DNA from: Firmicutes bacterium UBA4845
GTDB taxonomy: Bacteria; Bacillota; Clostridia; Tissierellales; Sedimentibacteraceae
Assembly (NCBI GenBank): GCA_002399975.1
Contig: DHER01000005.1
Span: forward strand, 1 to 51,218
Direction: 5' to 3'
Length of the DNA: 51,218 nt
The notes beneath the pieces are model-generated. The model was not told where the DNA came from, did not search any database, and saw nothing but the letters and a program-made list of their open reading frames with translations. Shown here piece after piece: positions 39,869 through 48,758 of this stretch; positions within the stretch are counted from its first letter, which is position 1, and each line of letters starts with the position of its first letter. A program made the translations under genes and the position numbers.

Positions 39869-41893
39869 CTACTTAAGCGATTTATTAACCTTATCAACAA
39901 GTTTCTTACAGTATTCCTGTTCTTCATCAGTTAAATCAGAGAAACCATTTTCTCTTGCCCAGCGAAGGAAAGCCTTTGCGAGTTTATACTTTGAAAAATC
40001 TTTGATTTCCGACGTAAAAACATCAATAATTGGTCTTGTCTTCTGCTTGTTCGCAACCTCCTTAACATTCCAGTTGAGATAATCTTTTGATATTGCGATT
40101 AAGGTTTCTCTAAATAAATCTTCTATCTCCGGTTTAGCAACCGAACCAGAATAAATATCTTTTGTTCTAAGAATTCGTTTATTACCAAGGGCATTTACCA
40201 AAGTTTCTTGAGCTGCGGCATTATCGCCTTCTGTATCTGAATCTAACAATGCTGCCACCTTCAAGTTTTGTGCATGTAGTATTGTCGCATAATAAACTAC
40301 TTTCCCAGCACTATTAGCGGGATTAAGCGATATTTTTTCATCAATAGATGGCAATCCGGCTTCTGCACAAAGCTCGGAAATTGCCTCAACATACCAATAG
40401 TCAGTAAGCCCTTCGAGAACAAGATTTTTTTGATGTATGAATAAGGTCTGGGCCAGATCGTAGCCAAGTGCTTCTTGTAATGGTAATAAAGCAGCAGAAT
40501 CACTTGCAGTCACAGATGTATGAACAATCGTTCCAGCCTCTCGGGTTTGCATTTCGACAACACGAACGATGTCAAGCTCATTCGGTCCTACCAAAAAAGG
40601 AGAATGTGTTGTGTATATGGTTTGATTGCTTTCGCTTAACCGAGAAAGCGTTTTTCGAAATTCAGCTTGCTTTAACCCATGCAAACTTAATCCAGGTTCA
40701 TCTAATAAAAGAATTGCATTTTTATGTTTGTCAGACGCCTCCGCAAAAAACACTACAAAAAAAGACACCAACCATTGGAACCCTTCAGAGCGTTGGTCAA
40801 GTTCAACTTCAACACCCAATGAGTCTTCGACGACTACTTTTAGGTATTGACCGTCGGCATCAATTCGAAGTTTATTTGCCTCCGGTTTATCTGGATTTGG
40901 ATTCCAAACCCGATTTATTTCTTTTGTAAGTCGAATACTAGCTGCATTTAGTCTGTAGTTTCTATCATCCAATATATCTTTGTATTTTTGCACCTCCGCA
41001 GGTGTCGAATCTGCGGGAACGGCTTTGCCCGCCTTTGAAAGGTCGGCTGCAGAAAAGTTTAGCAATTTTAGCAAACAAAGATTGCCATAATCATATTGGT
41101 CATCATCCAAAACCCCAGACGATACCCGTTGTGCAAGGTGTTCAAGATGAATAGAGGGTTTTACTCTAAAATAATTATTAAACAGCACAAATGTCGGAAG
41201 TAATGATCTGCATTTTTCAAGCACAAGAGCTCTGCCTGCTACCGATTCAAAAACTTGCTTGAGCATATCATAGCGTTTTTCATCTTCGCTTCCCTCAGAA
41301 ATATAAGCAATATACTTATTTAGCCAAGCCTCCAAAGCATTAGCAATATCAACTGATATAATGCTGTTAGGCTTAATCTTCTGTGTTTGTTCATTTAGCT
41401 CTGATTGAACTGGTGTTAATTCAGAGGGGTCAATTGATTCTTCTTTACGATAATTTTTATCAATATGAGCCTGGATTCTTAGTAAGTCTTTTTCGATTGT
41501 TGAATAAGTTGCACGTTCAGGAACATTATCAAGACGATGCCAAGTATTATTATTAAGATATCGCCCATAAACATATATAAGCTCTTTGAATCCTTCAGGA
41601 ATTTCCTCTTTTTCAGCTTCGCTTAAAGAAAAATGTCCCTCCACAACAGTAAAATTATCCATATTGACCCCTTTACTGGAGATGTCTTCATCATATTTTG
41701 AACGCGGATAATCTCGCAGCGGATTAAACAAAGTAGTTTCCTTAGGGGGATTGAGTTTCTGTAATGCTTGTAAAATTGCTGTTTTTCCAGCCTCATTTGG
41801 ACCGACAAGAATAGTTTTAAGCTCTTCTACATCAAAATAACCAGTATCGATAATGCTACGATAGCCTTGCACTCTTGCTTTTATCAATCTCAT
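39869..41893 (-). CDS. OLD-family ATP-dependent nuclease (AAA ATPase plus TOPRIM)
   Basis: About 674 residues from the ATG at 41893 (MRLIKARVQGYRS), which has AAGGAGTTGTGAAT upstream; a GTG two codons earlier is too close to the site. Walker A is LVGPNEAGKTAILQAL, and the signature region is ELDQRSEGFQWLVSF. Walker B is AILLLDEPGLSLHG, followed by a histidine switch (IYTTHSPFLVG). The C-terminal TOPRIM domain has LVLEGLTDYWYVEAI and the acidic LLDSDTEGDNAA. It resembles GajA, but no GajB-type helicase is nearby. Probable stand-alone anti-phage nuclease. Confidence 0.88.
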   Translation of the reverse strand: MRLIKARVQGYRSIIDTGYFDVEELKTILVGPNEAGKTAILQALQKLNPPKETTLFNPLRDYPRSKYDEDISSKGVNMDNFTVVEGHFSLSEAEKEEIPEGFKELIYVYGRYLNNNTWHRLDNVPERATYSTIEKDLLRIQAHIDKNYRKEESIDPSELTPVQSELNEQTQKIKPNSIISVDIANALEAWLNKYIAYISEGSEDEKRYDMLKQVFESVAGRALVLEKCRSLLPTFVLFNNYFRVKPSIHLEHLAQRVSSGVLDDDQYDYGNLCLLKLLNFSAADLSKAGKAVPADSTPAEVQKYKDILDDRNYRLNAASIRLTKEINRVWNPNPDKPEANKLRIDADGQYLKVVVEDSLGVEVELDQRSEGFQWLVSFFVVFFAEASDKHKNAILLLDEPGLSLHGLKQAEFRKTLSRLSESNQTIYTTHSPFLVGPNELDIVRVVEMQTREAGTIVHTSVTASDSAALLPLQEALGYDLAQTLFIHQKNLVLEGLTDYWYVEAISELCAEAGLPSIDEKISLNPANSAGKVVYYATILHAQNLKVAALLDSDTEGDNAAAQETLVNALGNKRILRTKDIYSGSVAKPEIEDLFRETLIAISKDYLNWNVKEVANKQKTRPIIDVFTSEIKDFSKYKLAKAFLRWARENGFSDLTDEEQEYCKKLVDKVNKSLK

Positions 41894-41984
41894 ATTCACA
41901 ACTCCTTACATTGCCATTTTGTAAATTATAACATATTGTCTATTATTTTGAAAGAAAGTTATACTATGAGTCAATCAACAAACT

Positions 41985-42149
41985 CTAAAAATCAGCTGCT
42001 CCACAATCTAACGCCTTGCAAATACTTTCTATGCTTTGCATTTTGATATATTTATTTCTTTTTAATCGGATGATTATATTGGTAGAAAAGCCTGCATTTT
42101 TTAAGTCTGCATTGGACATTTCTTTTTCTAACCTCGCTATATCAGCTAT
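41985..42149 (-). pseudogene. Fragment of a Cro/CI-type helix-turn-helix regulator
   Basis: The frame reads DIARLEKEMSNADLKNAGFS, then NIIIRLKRNKYIKMQSIESI and CKALDCGAADF. The last part is the compact HTH_26 pattern ending ...SICKALDCGADDI. The N-terminal ~15 residues and the start are missing (TAA at 42150-42152). Confidence 0.55.
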
Positions 42150-42181
42150 TTACAATATTATAATATAATAATTGATCCTGC

Positions 42182-42424
42182 TTATTTTCTAAAGGAGTCG
42201 AATTCGACCCCTTTAAATCCATCGTTATGTAATTGTTCCCAAAGTCCCAAAAATTCAATTGTATCTTTACTTCTCATCCAATTTTTAATTACATCTTTTG
42301 GTTCGTCACTTTTATATCTTGCAATATCTGTAAGCGAAATAAACTCATTTTGAAAATCTTCTGTATAAATTGAAATGACTAAACCTTTTGCATGAATTGT
42401 TTCTTTAATAGGTTTCTTTGCCAT
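42182..42424 (-). pseudogene. N-terminal half of a KilA-N domain protein, nonsense-truncated
   Basis: AAGGAGGATACTA precedes the ATG at 42424. The product begins MAKKPIKETIHAKGLVISIY, then SLTDIARYKSDEPKDVIKNW and TIEFLGLWEQLHN, ending at FDSFRK. The family continues KEAGSN; here AAA TAA GCA GGA TCA follows, so a GAA-to-TAA change ends the frame and sequence similarity stops soon after. Only the first half of the DNA-binding domain remains. Confidence 0.65.
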
Positions 42425-42614
42425 TAGTATCCTCCTTGTACATAGTTTTAAATTCAAATTTTACAGACAGTTATTTCAATTTCTAATTAAACAAGATTTA
42501 AAAGAACAAACGTTCTGTAGATATGTTATAATATTACATACTAATAATCAATAATTATATGTGTTTATAAATTTATTTTAATATTTTATTTAATTCTTTT
42601 AAATTCGACATAAT

Positions 42615-43439
42615 TCAACAATATCTCCTACGTGCCTTGAGTGCGTAAATTGTGTGAAGGCCTGCTTCCACCGAATATGCCCAAAACCCCATCAGCTTCT
42701 CTTCCATGTTAACAGTATCTTCTTCTACGACATTCCTAATGATTGGTAACACCGTACTGACATCCAGGTTATACCAAAATACCCTATCCTGTTTTTCCAA
42801 CAGATCTTTCCAGGCATACCCTTCCTCTGTCAGATAAAGTGTCTTAATTCGAAACTTATTATCTTTATTCTCTTCTTTATCCTCCAACCATTGAATACGA
42901 AGCAATTGAAATAATGCAAAAAGGCGAATCTCCGGAATATAATAGCTTCCCCAGGGTGACGCTATCCTTCCTCTGAACGGATCCTGTAGTGCTTCCTCTT
43001 CCCTTGCTCCTCTAATCATCTCAAATATTCCGTTTCTCATAAATGACGAACGAAAATCCCCCAGTGCCTGCTGATACTCCCCAAGCCATATCGTCATCAT
43101 AAGAATATACCGTTCCATAGCTGACATATGGAAAAATATTGGATATCTTTGACCCTTTTGAACGGTCATACCTTTCCCTTTCTTGCTCACAATCTTAAGA
43201 ATACCGGCACGTATCGAAAAAAAATAAAAGAAATCAATTACTGTATAATAATCCTGTGTTCTTCCATATGTCAGGTATTTCTCCTGAACTATATCAAACA
43301 AACCATTTAATGCAAAGCAATCCTTTTTCCCAATATGACCTGTACGCTTTGACAGTTGTACTTCATTTAGCTCAAGATAATCCAAGAAGAGTTGATATTC
43401 CTTTTCTAATTTTTCTGCTGTCTTTTGAAATAGTTTCAT
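42615..43439 (-). CDS. Uncharacterised protein, about 274 residues
   Basis: The ATG at 43439 (MKLFQKTAEKLEKEYQLFLD) has AAAAGGAGATTAT upstream and is preferred over the longer frame from 43499. The protein is helical with a winged-helix-like region (FRIKTLYLTEEGYAWKDLLE) and ends abruptly at HTIYALKARRRYC. Proteins with this kind of N-terminal region sometimes carry a pRiA4b ORF-3-like domain after such a segment, so the C-terminus may be truncated. It lies 64 bp downstream of the 588-residue unknown protein and probably belongs to the same transcript. No function is assigned. Confidence 0.6.
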   Translation of the reverse strand: MKLFQKTAEKLEKEYQLFLDYLELNEVQLSKRTGHIGKKDCFALNGLFDIVQEKYLTYGRTQDYYTVIDFFYFFSIRAGILKIVSKKGKGMTVQKGQRYPIFFHMSAMERYILMMTIWLGEYQQALGDFRSSFMRNGIFEMIRGAREEEALQDPFRGRIASPWGSYYIPEIRLFALFQLLRIQWLEDKEENKDNKFRIKTLYLTEEGYAWKDLLEKQDRVFWYNLDVSTVLPIIRNVVEEDTVNMEEKLMGFWAYSVEAGLHTIYALKARRRYC

Positions 43440-43503
43440 ATAATCTCCTTTTGTATCGATGTTTACTCCCATATCCCATCCGCTATTTTTTATTATCATT
43501 GAT

Positions 43504-45267
43504 TCATCTATTTTTCATTCCATATATCACCAATTCCTTGCGGAACGCACTTCGTCTGGAATACTCATTTCTATATTTCTCCATAATATGCGCCTTAGCA
43601 TCAGGAATACCAAGAGACTCCTGTACTTCTCCAAATGCAGCGATAAAGGAAGCACACTCCCCATAATAGTTTCTATGATTTCCTTCCATAATCCCAGTCA
43701 CTCTGCCGGCAATCCATTTTTCAATTTTCCCTAACCATTTCTTTGATTCTTCTATTGTTAGTTGTACTTCATTCTTCCATGAATTGAAAAGCTGTGAAAA
43801 CAATTCATTATCCGAATTAATTTCCGTTCCCCGATAAAACTTATCAGCGGATATTTCGCAGACAGACTTTGCCCTGCTTTGCATTGCCTTCATACCTTCC
43901 GAAAATTTTTCTCCTTGAAACAGAAGCAAAAACATAAATGCCAGTCCCTGCTTCATAAACGTTGATGACCAACCAAGGGCATTCTTTTCATGCATACCCA
44001 CAGAATACATCTTTTCAAACTGTTCTTCAAAAAACAGCATAGTACAATAACTCTCTTGATAAAGATAATTTTCCCTCTCGGCATTCATGTCGTAAGAAAG
44101 ACTTTTTTCTCGATTTTTCGTTTTCTGATAAGTCTGTTCTATAATAAATTTAAGTTCCTGTTCCCATTGTTTCCAATTATTAGAGCAGATTCTTATTCGC
44201 ATATAGTTAACCACTGTAGTTTCAGAACGAAATGCTTCAATCCAGCATTTTTCCATCTTCTCATGATCATTCAATTTCGCTGCATACTCTGCTGTAAGAA
44301 GTGCTATTTCGCTCCTGATTAGATAAGAAGATGGGATTTTCTCCATTGCTTCTATCCCAATTTGAAACATGCTATCACTTTCATCAGAATTTAGTTTTAT
44401 CTCTAAAAACTGCTGATACAAGGAAGGATGCTTTGTCACATATTTTCTTGCATTTTCCAATAGACAGCTTTCATCTTGAATCATGGACTGAGCTTCTCTT
44501 AATAATTTGTCTGCTGATTTACTTTTTTGTGTACCAAGGTATCCTATCCACATCGGTAGAAAGGCATCAAACTGTGGTAGTTCATCATTTCCAGATTGCA
44601 TGATATCCTCAAGTTTCACATCATTACACCTAAAATTTCCCATCATGCAATATATTTCATCTGCTCTGTCTTCAAGCTGGTTTCCCATATAGGCAAGATA
44701 TAAACATTCCTTTACAAACGGAATATACTCATGCCCTAATAAATTATATTGATCTAACTCACACATATATAAAGGGGAGCCATCATAATCGCAATAATCC
44801 CCTTCCGAAGATACCTCCAATACAGAAAGCTCATATCCCTCTTTATATAACTCCCTATCAACGCAGGTATGAATTAATTCCATTGCTTCATTAATATCCT
44901 TTAAAGTTCCCTTTGGGTCAGAGAAGAGAACCTCATCTACATCACTATTGTACCAGTCATCCCACTCTTCATTATATTCACTTTCTAAAAGACGACCTGC
45001 GGAGTTGATTTGTGTTAATCTCTCTTTAATGCTTTCTATGCTAAGTATTATTTGAAATATTCCATCATCAATGTACTTCTGGCAGGATTCGCTCTCTGAT
45101 ATATTTTCATAAGATCTCATCAATTGCAGCAAATTGTTTCTTCTATTTTCAAGCCACGTTCTTGCTATCTCGTGGATCAGCATTTCCATATTTTCATGGC
45201 TTAAATTCTTTGAAAGTGCATCCACTTCTTTGAGAAGTTTAGGCAACTTCATGCGTTCATTATTCAT
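43504..45267 (-). CDS. Uncharacterised all-helical protein, about 587 residues
   Basis: Start chosen at 45267 (MNNERMKLPKLLKEVDALSK), with GGAAGGG seven bases upstream; 45285 is the alternative. The protein is acidic and almost entirely helical, with repeated helix pairs suggesting a TPR-like solenoid (IRSEIALLTAEYAAKLNDHE, later MLFFEEQFEKMYSVGMHEKN). An acidic cluster SEYNEEWDDWYNSDVDEVLF lies near residue 110. No enzymatic motif or membrane segment is visible. It forms a likely two-gene unit with the 42615-43439 gene. Confidence 0.65.
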   Translation of the reverse strand: MNNERMKLPKLLKEVDALSKNLSHENMEMLIHEIARTWLENRRNNLLQLMRSYENISESESCQKYIDDGIFQIILSIESIKERLTQINSAGRLLESEYNEEWDDWYNSDVDEVLFSDPKGTLKDINEAMELIHTCVDRELYKEGYELSVLEVSSEGDYCDYDGSPLYMCELDQYNLLGHEYIPFVKECLYLAYMGNQLEDRADEIYCMMGNFRCNDVKLEDIMQSGNDELPQFDAFLPMWIGYLGTQKSKSADKLLREAQSMIQDESCLLENARKYVTKHPSLYQQFLEIKLNSDESDSMFQIGIEAMEKIPSSYLIRSEIALLTAEYAAKLNDHEKMEKCWIEAFRSETTVVNYMRIRICSNNWKQWEQELKFIIEQTYQKTKNREKSLSYDMNAERENYLYQESYCTMLFFEEQFEKMYSVGMHEKNALGWSSTFMKQGLAFMFLLLFQGEKFSEGMKAMQSRAKSVCEISADKFYRGTEINSDNELFSQLFNSWKNEVQLTIEESKKWLGKIEKWIAGRVTGIMEGNHRNYYGECASFIAAFGEVQESLGIPDAKAHIMEKYRNEYSRRSAFRKELVIYGMKNR

Positions 45268-45430
45268 TTTTTTCCCTTCCATCATTCCAACTCTTTTGCT
45301 TTTATCTTTAAAAACCTACCAATTTCTATCATCTGCGACCGCTGTCCGCAAAATCCAGGCCGTATACCATTGATTGTTCCAATAGAGCATTTCATGAGGG
45401 TCAATCATTCAAAACTCCGTATAATCCAAA

Positions 45431-45754
45431 CTACCTCTTAACAAAGGCGCTTACAGTTTCCTTCAGCTCATCACTGAACTCTGCAAGATCCTGAAAGCTA
45501 ATTGCACCGTCATTTATAAGTGAAACAATGTTATAAATAAGGTTCGACCGGCTCATTTCTAGTTGAACACCAGTTTTCTTCCTATCTGCCTTTATTCTCT
45601 TGTCCAGCCTCCAAAACTTTTCTGATGGCATTGCATCTTCACTTAGTAATTCTATATATTCCTTACTGAGCTTATTCATATAGGCTTCCTGCCAATCAGC
45701 AATTTTATTTTTGAAAAGCGTCCAGTCCCCCTTTGTAAATCTCTGCTCTTGCAA
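45431..45754 (-). CDS. Conserved-looking small helical protein, 107 residues
   Basis: Start TTG at 45754, with GGGAGG nine bases upstream. The product reads FTKGDWTLFKNKIADWQEAY, then DKRIKADRKKTGVQLEMSRS and ends FSDELKETVSAFVKR. It resembles small clostridial hypothetical proteins with a conserved EKFW...K.R.K motif. No enzymatic residues are evident. It is separated from the big helical protein by a 163-bp noncoding stretch. Confidence 0.6.
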   Translation of the reverse strand: MQEQRFTKGDWTLFKNKIADWQEAYMNKLSKEYIELLSEDAMPSEKFWRLDKRIKADRKKTGVQLEMSRSNLIYNIVSLINDGAISFQDLAEFSDELKETVSAFVKR

Positions 45755-45794
45755 AGTCTCAAGCCTCCCATTAATTTCAGATTTTCATTCTATT

Positions 45795-46328
45795 TCAGTT
45801 ATTAAGTTTTTCTTTATAATTGACAACTGTAAAATTGATAAAACCATAAGCATAGGTAATCAGAGATTCATCTAATGCTACATTTTTAGATGATTTTCCT
45901 GATTGTATAACAAAACTTGTCCTATCAAGTAACTTTGTTGCCGAAATCTTGTTTGCTAAAAATTCAAATCTATCATCTTTACCAATAAACAAAACCCTTT
46001 TATTAGTGATAATCAAATCTCCCTGATTAAACATCCTAACATTATTTCTAATTGCTTTACCACCTGATCCACCCGTTCTAAGAGAAACGCCTTTTGCAAC
46101 ACGAACACTAACACCAGAAGATTTACCTGTGTAACCTACAACCTTTTCTTTATCTGAAAAGGTTTGAGCAGGAGCAACATAAATAAGGATTTCACCTGTC
46201 TCTGGAAAGAAACCATTATAAGAAATAGAAGGAAACCCCATTTTTAGTTCATAAGGTGTTATGTCTACATAAGGATTTGCGCTATTTGCATTAGCTATCT
46301 TCATTTTCAAATCTGTATCGATGTTCAT
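45795..46328 (-). CDS. Uncharacterised protein with a PH-like (bPH/GRAM-type) domain
   Basis: 177 residues. The C-terminal half has the beta-strand pattern DLIITNKRVLFIGKDDRFEF, then ISATKLLDRTSFVIQSGKSS. The phrase ITNKRVLFIG is typical of bacterial PH-like domains. The N-terminal half is rich in Gly and aromatic residues (GFFPETGEILIYVAPAQTF). No signal peptide. AGGAGAATTAGGAAA lies upstream of the ATG. A role in protein or membrane binding is a guess. Confidence 0.6.
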   Translation of the reverse strand: MNIDTDLKMKIANANSANPYVDITPYELKMGFPSISYNGFFPETGEILIYVAPAQTFSDKEKVVGYTGKSSGVSVRVAKGVSLRTGGSGGKAIRNNVRMFNQGDLIITNKRVLFIGKDDRFEFLANKISATKLLDRTSFVIQSGKSSKNVALDESLITYAYGFINFTVVNYKEKLNN

Positions 46329-46533
46329 TTTCCTAATTCTCCTTTACCACTAATGATTTAATGGTAACATAAAATTACAATTTCTACCACAATAATATTT
46401 AGTGTAAAAATAGTGTCTTTCATTCTAATCCACTTATCTGCACTACATAAATTCCCATGATACTAATCCTTTTTTGCACTAAAAAGGCCTACATCATAGT
46501 GCAAGGTTAATCCTATCTCTAACATTTATGAAT

Positions 46534-47298
46534 TTATTCATATTTCTTTCCAACAAAGTAAACAGGTATTAATAGACCAAAAATAGGAACAAGATTTAAT
46601 ATCAGTTGCCCTGTCACTCCTAAGGTTAGATTAAACCACGAAATCCCAAAATATAATAAAGGAAATATAGTAAAAATACTAATAACTGCTAAATGTATTG
46701 TACGAAGAACATGTTTCCAATTGCTATTATTAAAATGGAGTCCTGCCATGTTTATTCTGAAAAAGCCATCGCTATAAAAGCTGATTTTATTTTCATCATA
46801 ATAAGTAGGTAATGTTTCCTTTGCAAAAAATGTGAGATATACACCAAAAATCAACATTAATAATTCTACGGTAAGTATTTTTAAAAAGAAGTCATCCTTT
46901 GTATATCCTGACAAATTCATAAAAAATAATTCTAATATTACAATTATTAAACCTGAAAAGAATATTGTTTTTCTATTCTTCTTATTTTTATTTTGCTCTA
47001 CCACTTCTTCTTTTGATAAATGAATTGTTTGGTTCATAAGTGTTTCTACTTCACTTATTGTAAGTCCCTTATCTTTTTCAATTCTTTTTCCACTTAATAA
47101 TTCTGTTGTTGTAACACCAAATATTTGAGAAAGCGGTATTAATAATGATATATCTGGCATACTAAGTCCCCGTTCCCATTTGCTAACAGCCTTATCAGAA
47201 ATATAAAGTTTTTCTGCAAGTTCTTTCTGGGTTAATCCCTTTTCCTTTCTTAGTTCTAATATAAACTCTCCAAACTTATCATTATTAACTTGTGTCAT
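46534..47298 (-). CDS. XRE-family regulator with membrane-spanning C-terminus
   Basis: About 254 residues from the ATG at 47298 (MTQVNNDKFGEFI), preceded by AGGAGGTGTTAGTT. The helix-turn-helix (GLTQKELAEKLYISDKAVSK, then WERGLSMPDISLL) fills residues 10-65. Four hydrophobic helices follow (IFFSGLIIVILELFFMNL, then others to the end). Membrane-anchored XRE regulators of this type are common in clostridia, but their targets are usually unknown. Confidence 0.85.
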   Translation of the reverse strand: MTQVNNDKFGEFILELRKEKGLTQKELAEKLYISDKAVSKWERGLSMPDISLLIPLSQIFGVTTTELLSGKRIEKDKGLTISEVETLMNQTIHLSKEEVVEQNKNKKNRKTIFFSGLIIVILELFFMNLSGYTKDDFFLKILTVELLMLIFGVYLTFFAKETLPTYYDENKISFYSDGFFRINMAGLHFNNSNWKHVLRTIHLAVISIFTIFPLLYFGISWFNLTLGVTGQLILNLVPIFGLLIPVYFVGKKYE

Positions 47299-47755
47299 AA
47301 CTAACACCTCCTACCTTTAGGGTAATGGTATATGGCTTATTATACAATGAACTATTCGTGGAATTCTTTCATTTTAGAGGTAAACTAACGGTAGATAAAT
47401 AGATTACTTCTTTAAATAGGTTCTGAATATCTATTTTTTTACTTGTTAGCAAAATAGATCATTTCTCTCAAATACCAAATCTATCGCTTCTATATGTCTA
47501 GTTATCCTCTGGAAGGCAGGGATAGTTCTAACGTATTTGCAAAATTCATGTATCTAAAAATGAGTATCTGATAAAGTTTAAAATAAAGCCACTTGATTAT
47601 CGAATACTTGAACAATGAAAACCATAATAAACTGGGAAAATTACATAAAATCACAATAGATGTATATCTTTAACAAGAAATCTTTTTTACAGTTTTTTCA
47701 TAAGCCTATTTGTGGTCAATGATAACAATAGGTTTTTCCTTCAATGAAAAACAAT
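47299..47755. other. Interval without a recognisable gene
   Basis: About 450 bp upstream of the membrane-anchored XRE gene. It should contain that gene's promoter. I see no ORF with a ribosome binding site and no strong hairpin. It ends at the fused pseudogene. Confidence 0.4.
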
Positions 47756-48148
47756 TTACCTCTCCAAACGTATTGTTTCAATAACATTCCTTCGCTGAAG
47801 TTGAGAAGCAGAATATCGCATAGTGATCCATGTTATCCCAAATACTACAGCTATACACCATATAGCTGCAAGTGAGCTTTCTTTTTCATATTTACTTTGA
47901 GCTTTTTTGGTTTTATTTATGATTGAAACTATAGGAGGTAGTGACTCTCTCAAATCTTTGCTTGTGTAATTTGCTGTTTTGTCTCCTGACAGAAGATTCT
48001 TTGAAATATAGAGTACTTTAATTCTGTTTTTTAAGAGCGAATGTTGAGATGTCCCTTCTAAAAATTTAAGTTACATTTTTTCGCAATTAGTAATGGTAGA
48101 AGATAGCAAGGATATTGCCTTTGCTAATTCTTCTTCGCTAAATTCCAT
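47756..48148 (-). pseudogene. Composite pseudogene: small helical repeat protein fused to an FtsX-type permease tail
   Basis: GGGAGGAATCGTG precedes an ATG at 48148. The frame reads MEFSEEELAKAISLLSSTIT, then NCEKM, an in-frame TAA where the family has Gln, LKFLEGTSQHSLLKNRIKVL and LPPIVSIINKTKKAQSKYEK. From about 47885 it becomes a hydrophobic helix and YSASQLQRRNVIETIRLER, the C-terminus of an FtsX-like ABC permease. A nonsense mutation and a deletion fusion are both evident. Confidence 0.6.
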
Positions 48149-48175
48149 CACGATTCCTCCCGTTCAAATTGGAGC

Positions 48176-48625
48176 TTATTTATTGACTTTCCACATTTTT
48201 CCCAGTATGTCTTTCAACACTAAAAAGGCGTCTAGATAACTATATTGATATTCTTCCATTAACTCATTTACCATTGAGTCTATCCTTGTGGCATACTTTG
48301 GTATATTCACTTCATTTTGATATTGAATCAGAATCGGATATTTCTTTCCCCATGCACTTGTCCAATCAATTTTTTCTTCTATTTGCTCACTAGTTTTTTC
48401 AATAATCTGTTGTATTTCTTTCACATCAATATCAAATTCAATCAGTTCATCCAATGACATATTGTATAAAACCGACATCTTTTTAGACTGACGTATGTCT
48501 GGAAGTGTTTCATCTGTTTCCCATTTTGAGACTGTCTGCCTGCTTACTCCTAATTTTTCTGCCACATCTTCTTGAGAAAGCCCACATTTCTTTCTTGCGT
48601 GAAATAAACTGTTCCCTAAATTCAT
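48176..48625 (-). CDS. XRE-family transcriptional regulator
   Basis: 149 residues. The N-terminal helix-turn-helix reads CGLSQEDVAEKLGVSRQTVS, then KWETDETLPDIRQSKKMSVL. A helical C-terminal domain (YPILIQYQNEVNIPKYATRI) has no membrane segment. AGGAGGTAAATTTT precedes the ATG. It lies beside the remains of an FtsX-type permease, which it may once have regulated. Confidence 0.85.
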   Translation of the reverse strand: MNLGNSLFHARKKCGLSQEDVAEKLGVSRQTVSKWETDETLPDIRQSKKMSVLYNMSLDELIEFDIDVKEIQQIIEKTSEQIEEKIDWTSAWGKKYPILIQYQNEVNIPKYATRIDSMVNELMEEYQYSYLDAFLVLKDILGKMWKVNK

Positions 48626-48758
48626 AAAATTTACCTCCTGATTTTATTTATCTAAGAAGAATTATTACATCTAAGAAAAAATAAAGCCACCAATTATATC
48701 TTACATTTTTGCTCCTTTTCCTAACATGATTATCTTGATAAATTGGAAGTTGTTTTTT

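Noticed and set aside
43256..43666. 136-residue plus-strand frame
   Set aside because: Antisense to two intact minus-strand genes with strong start signals.
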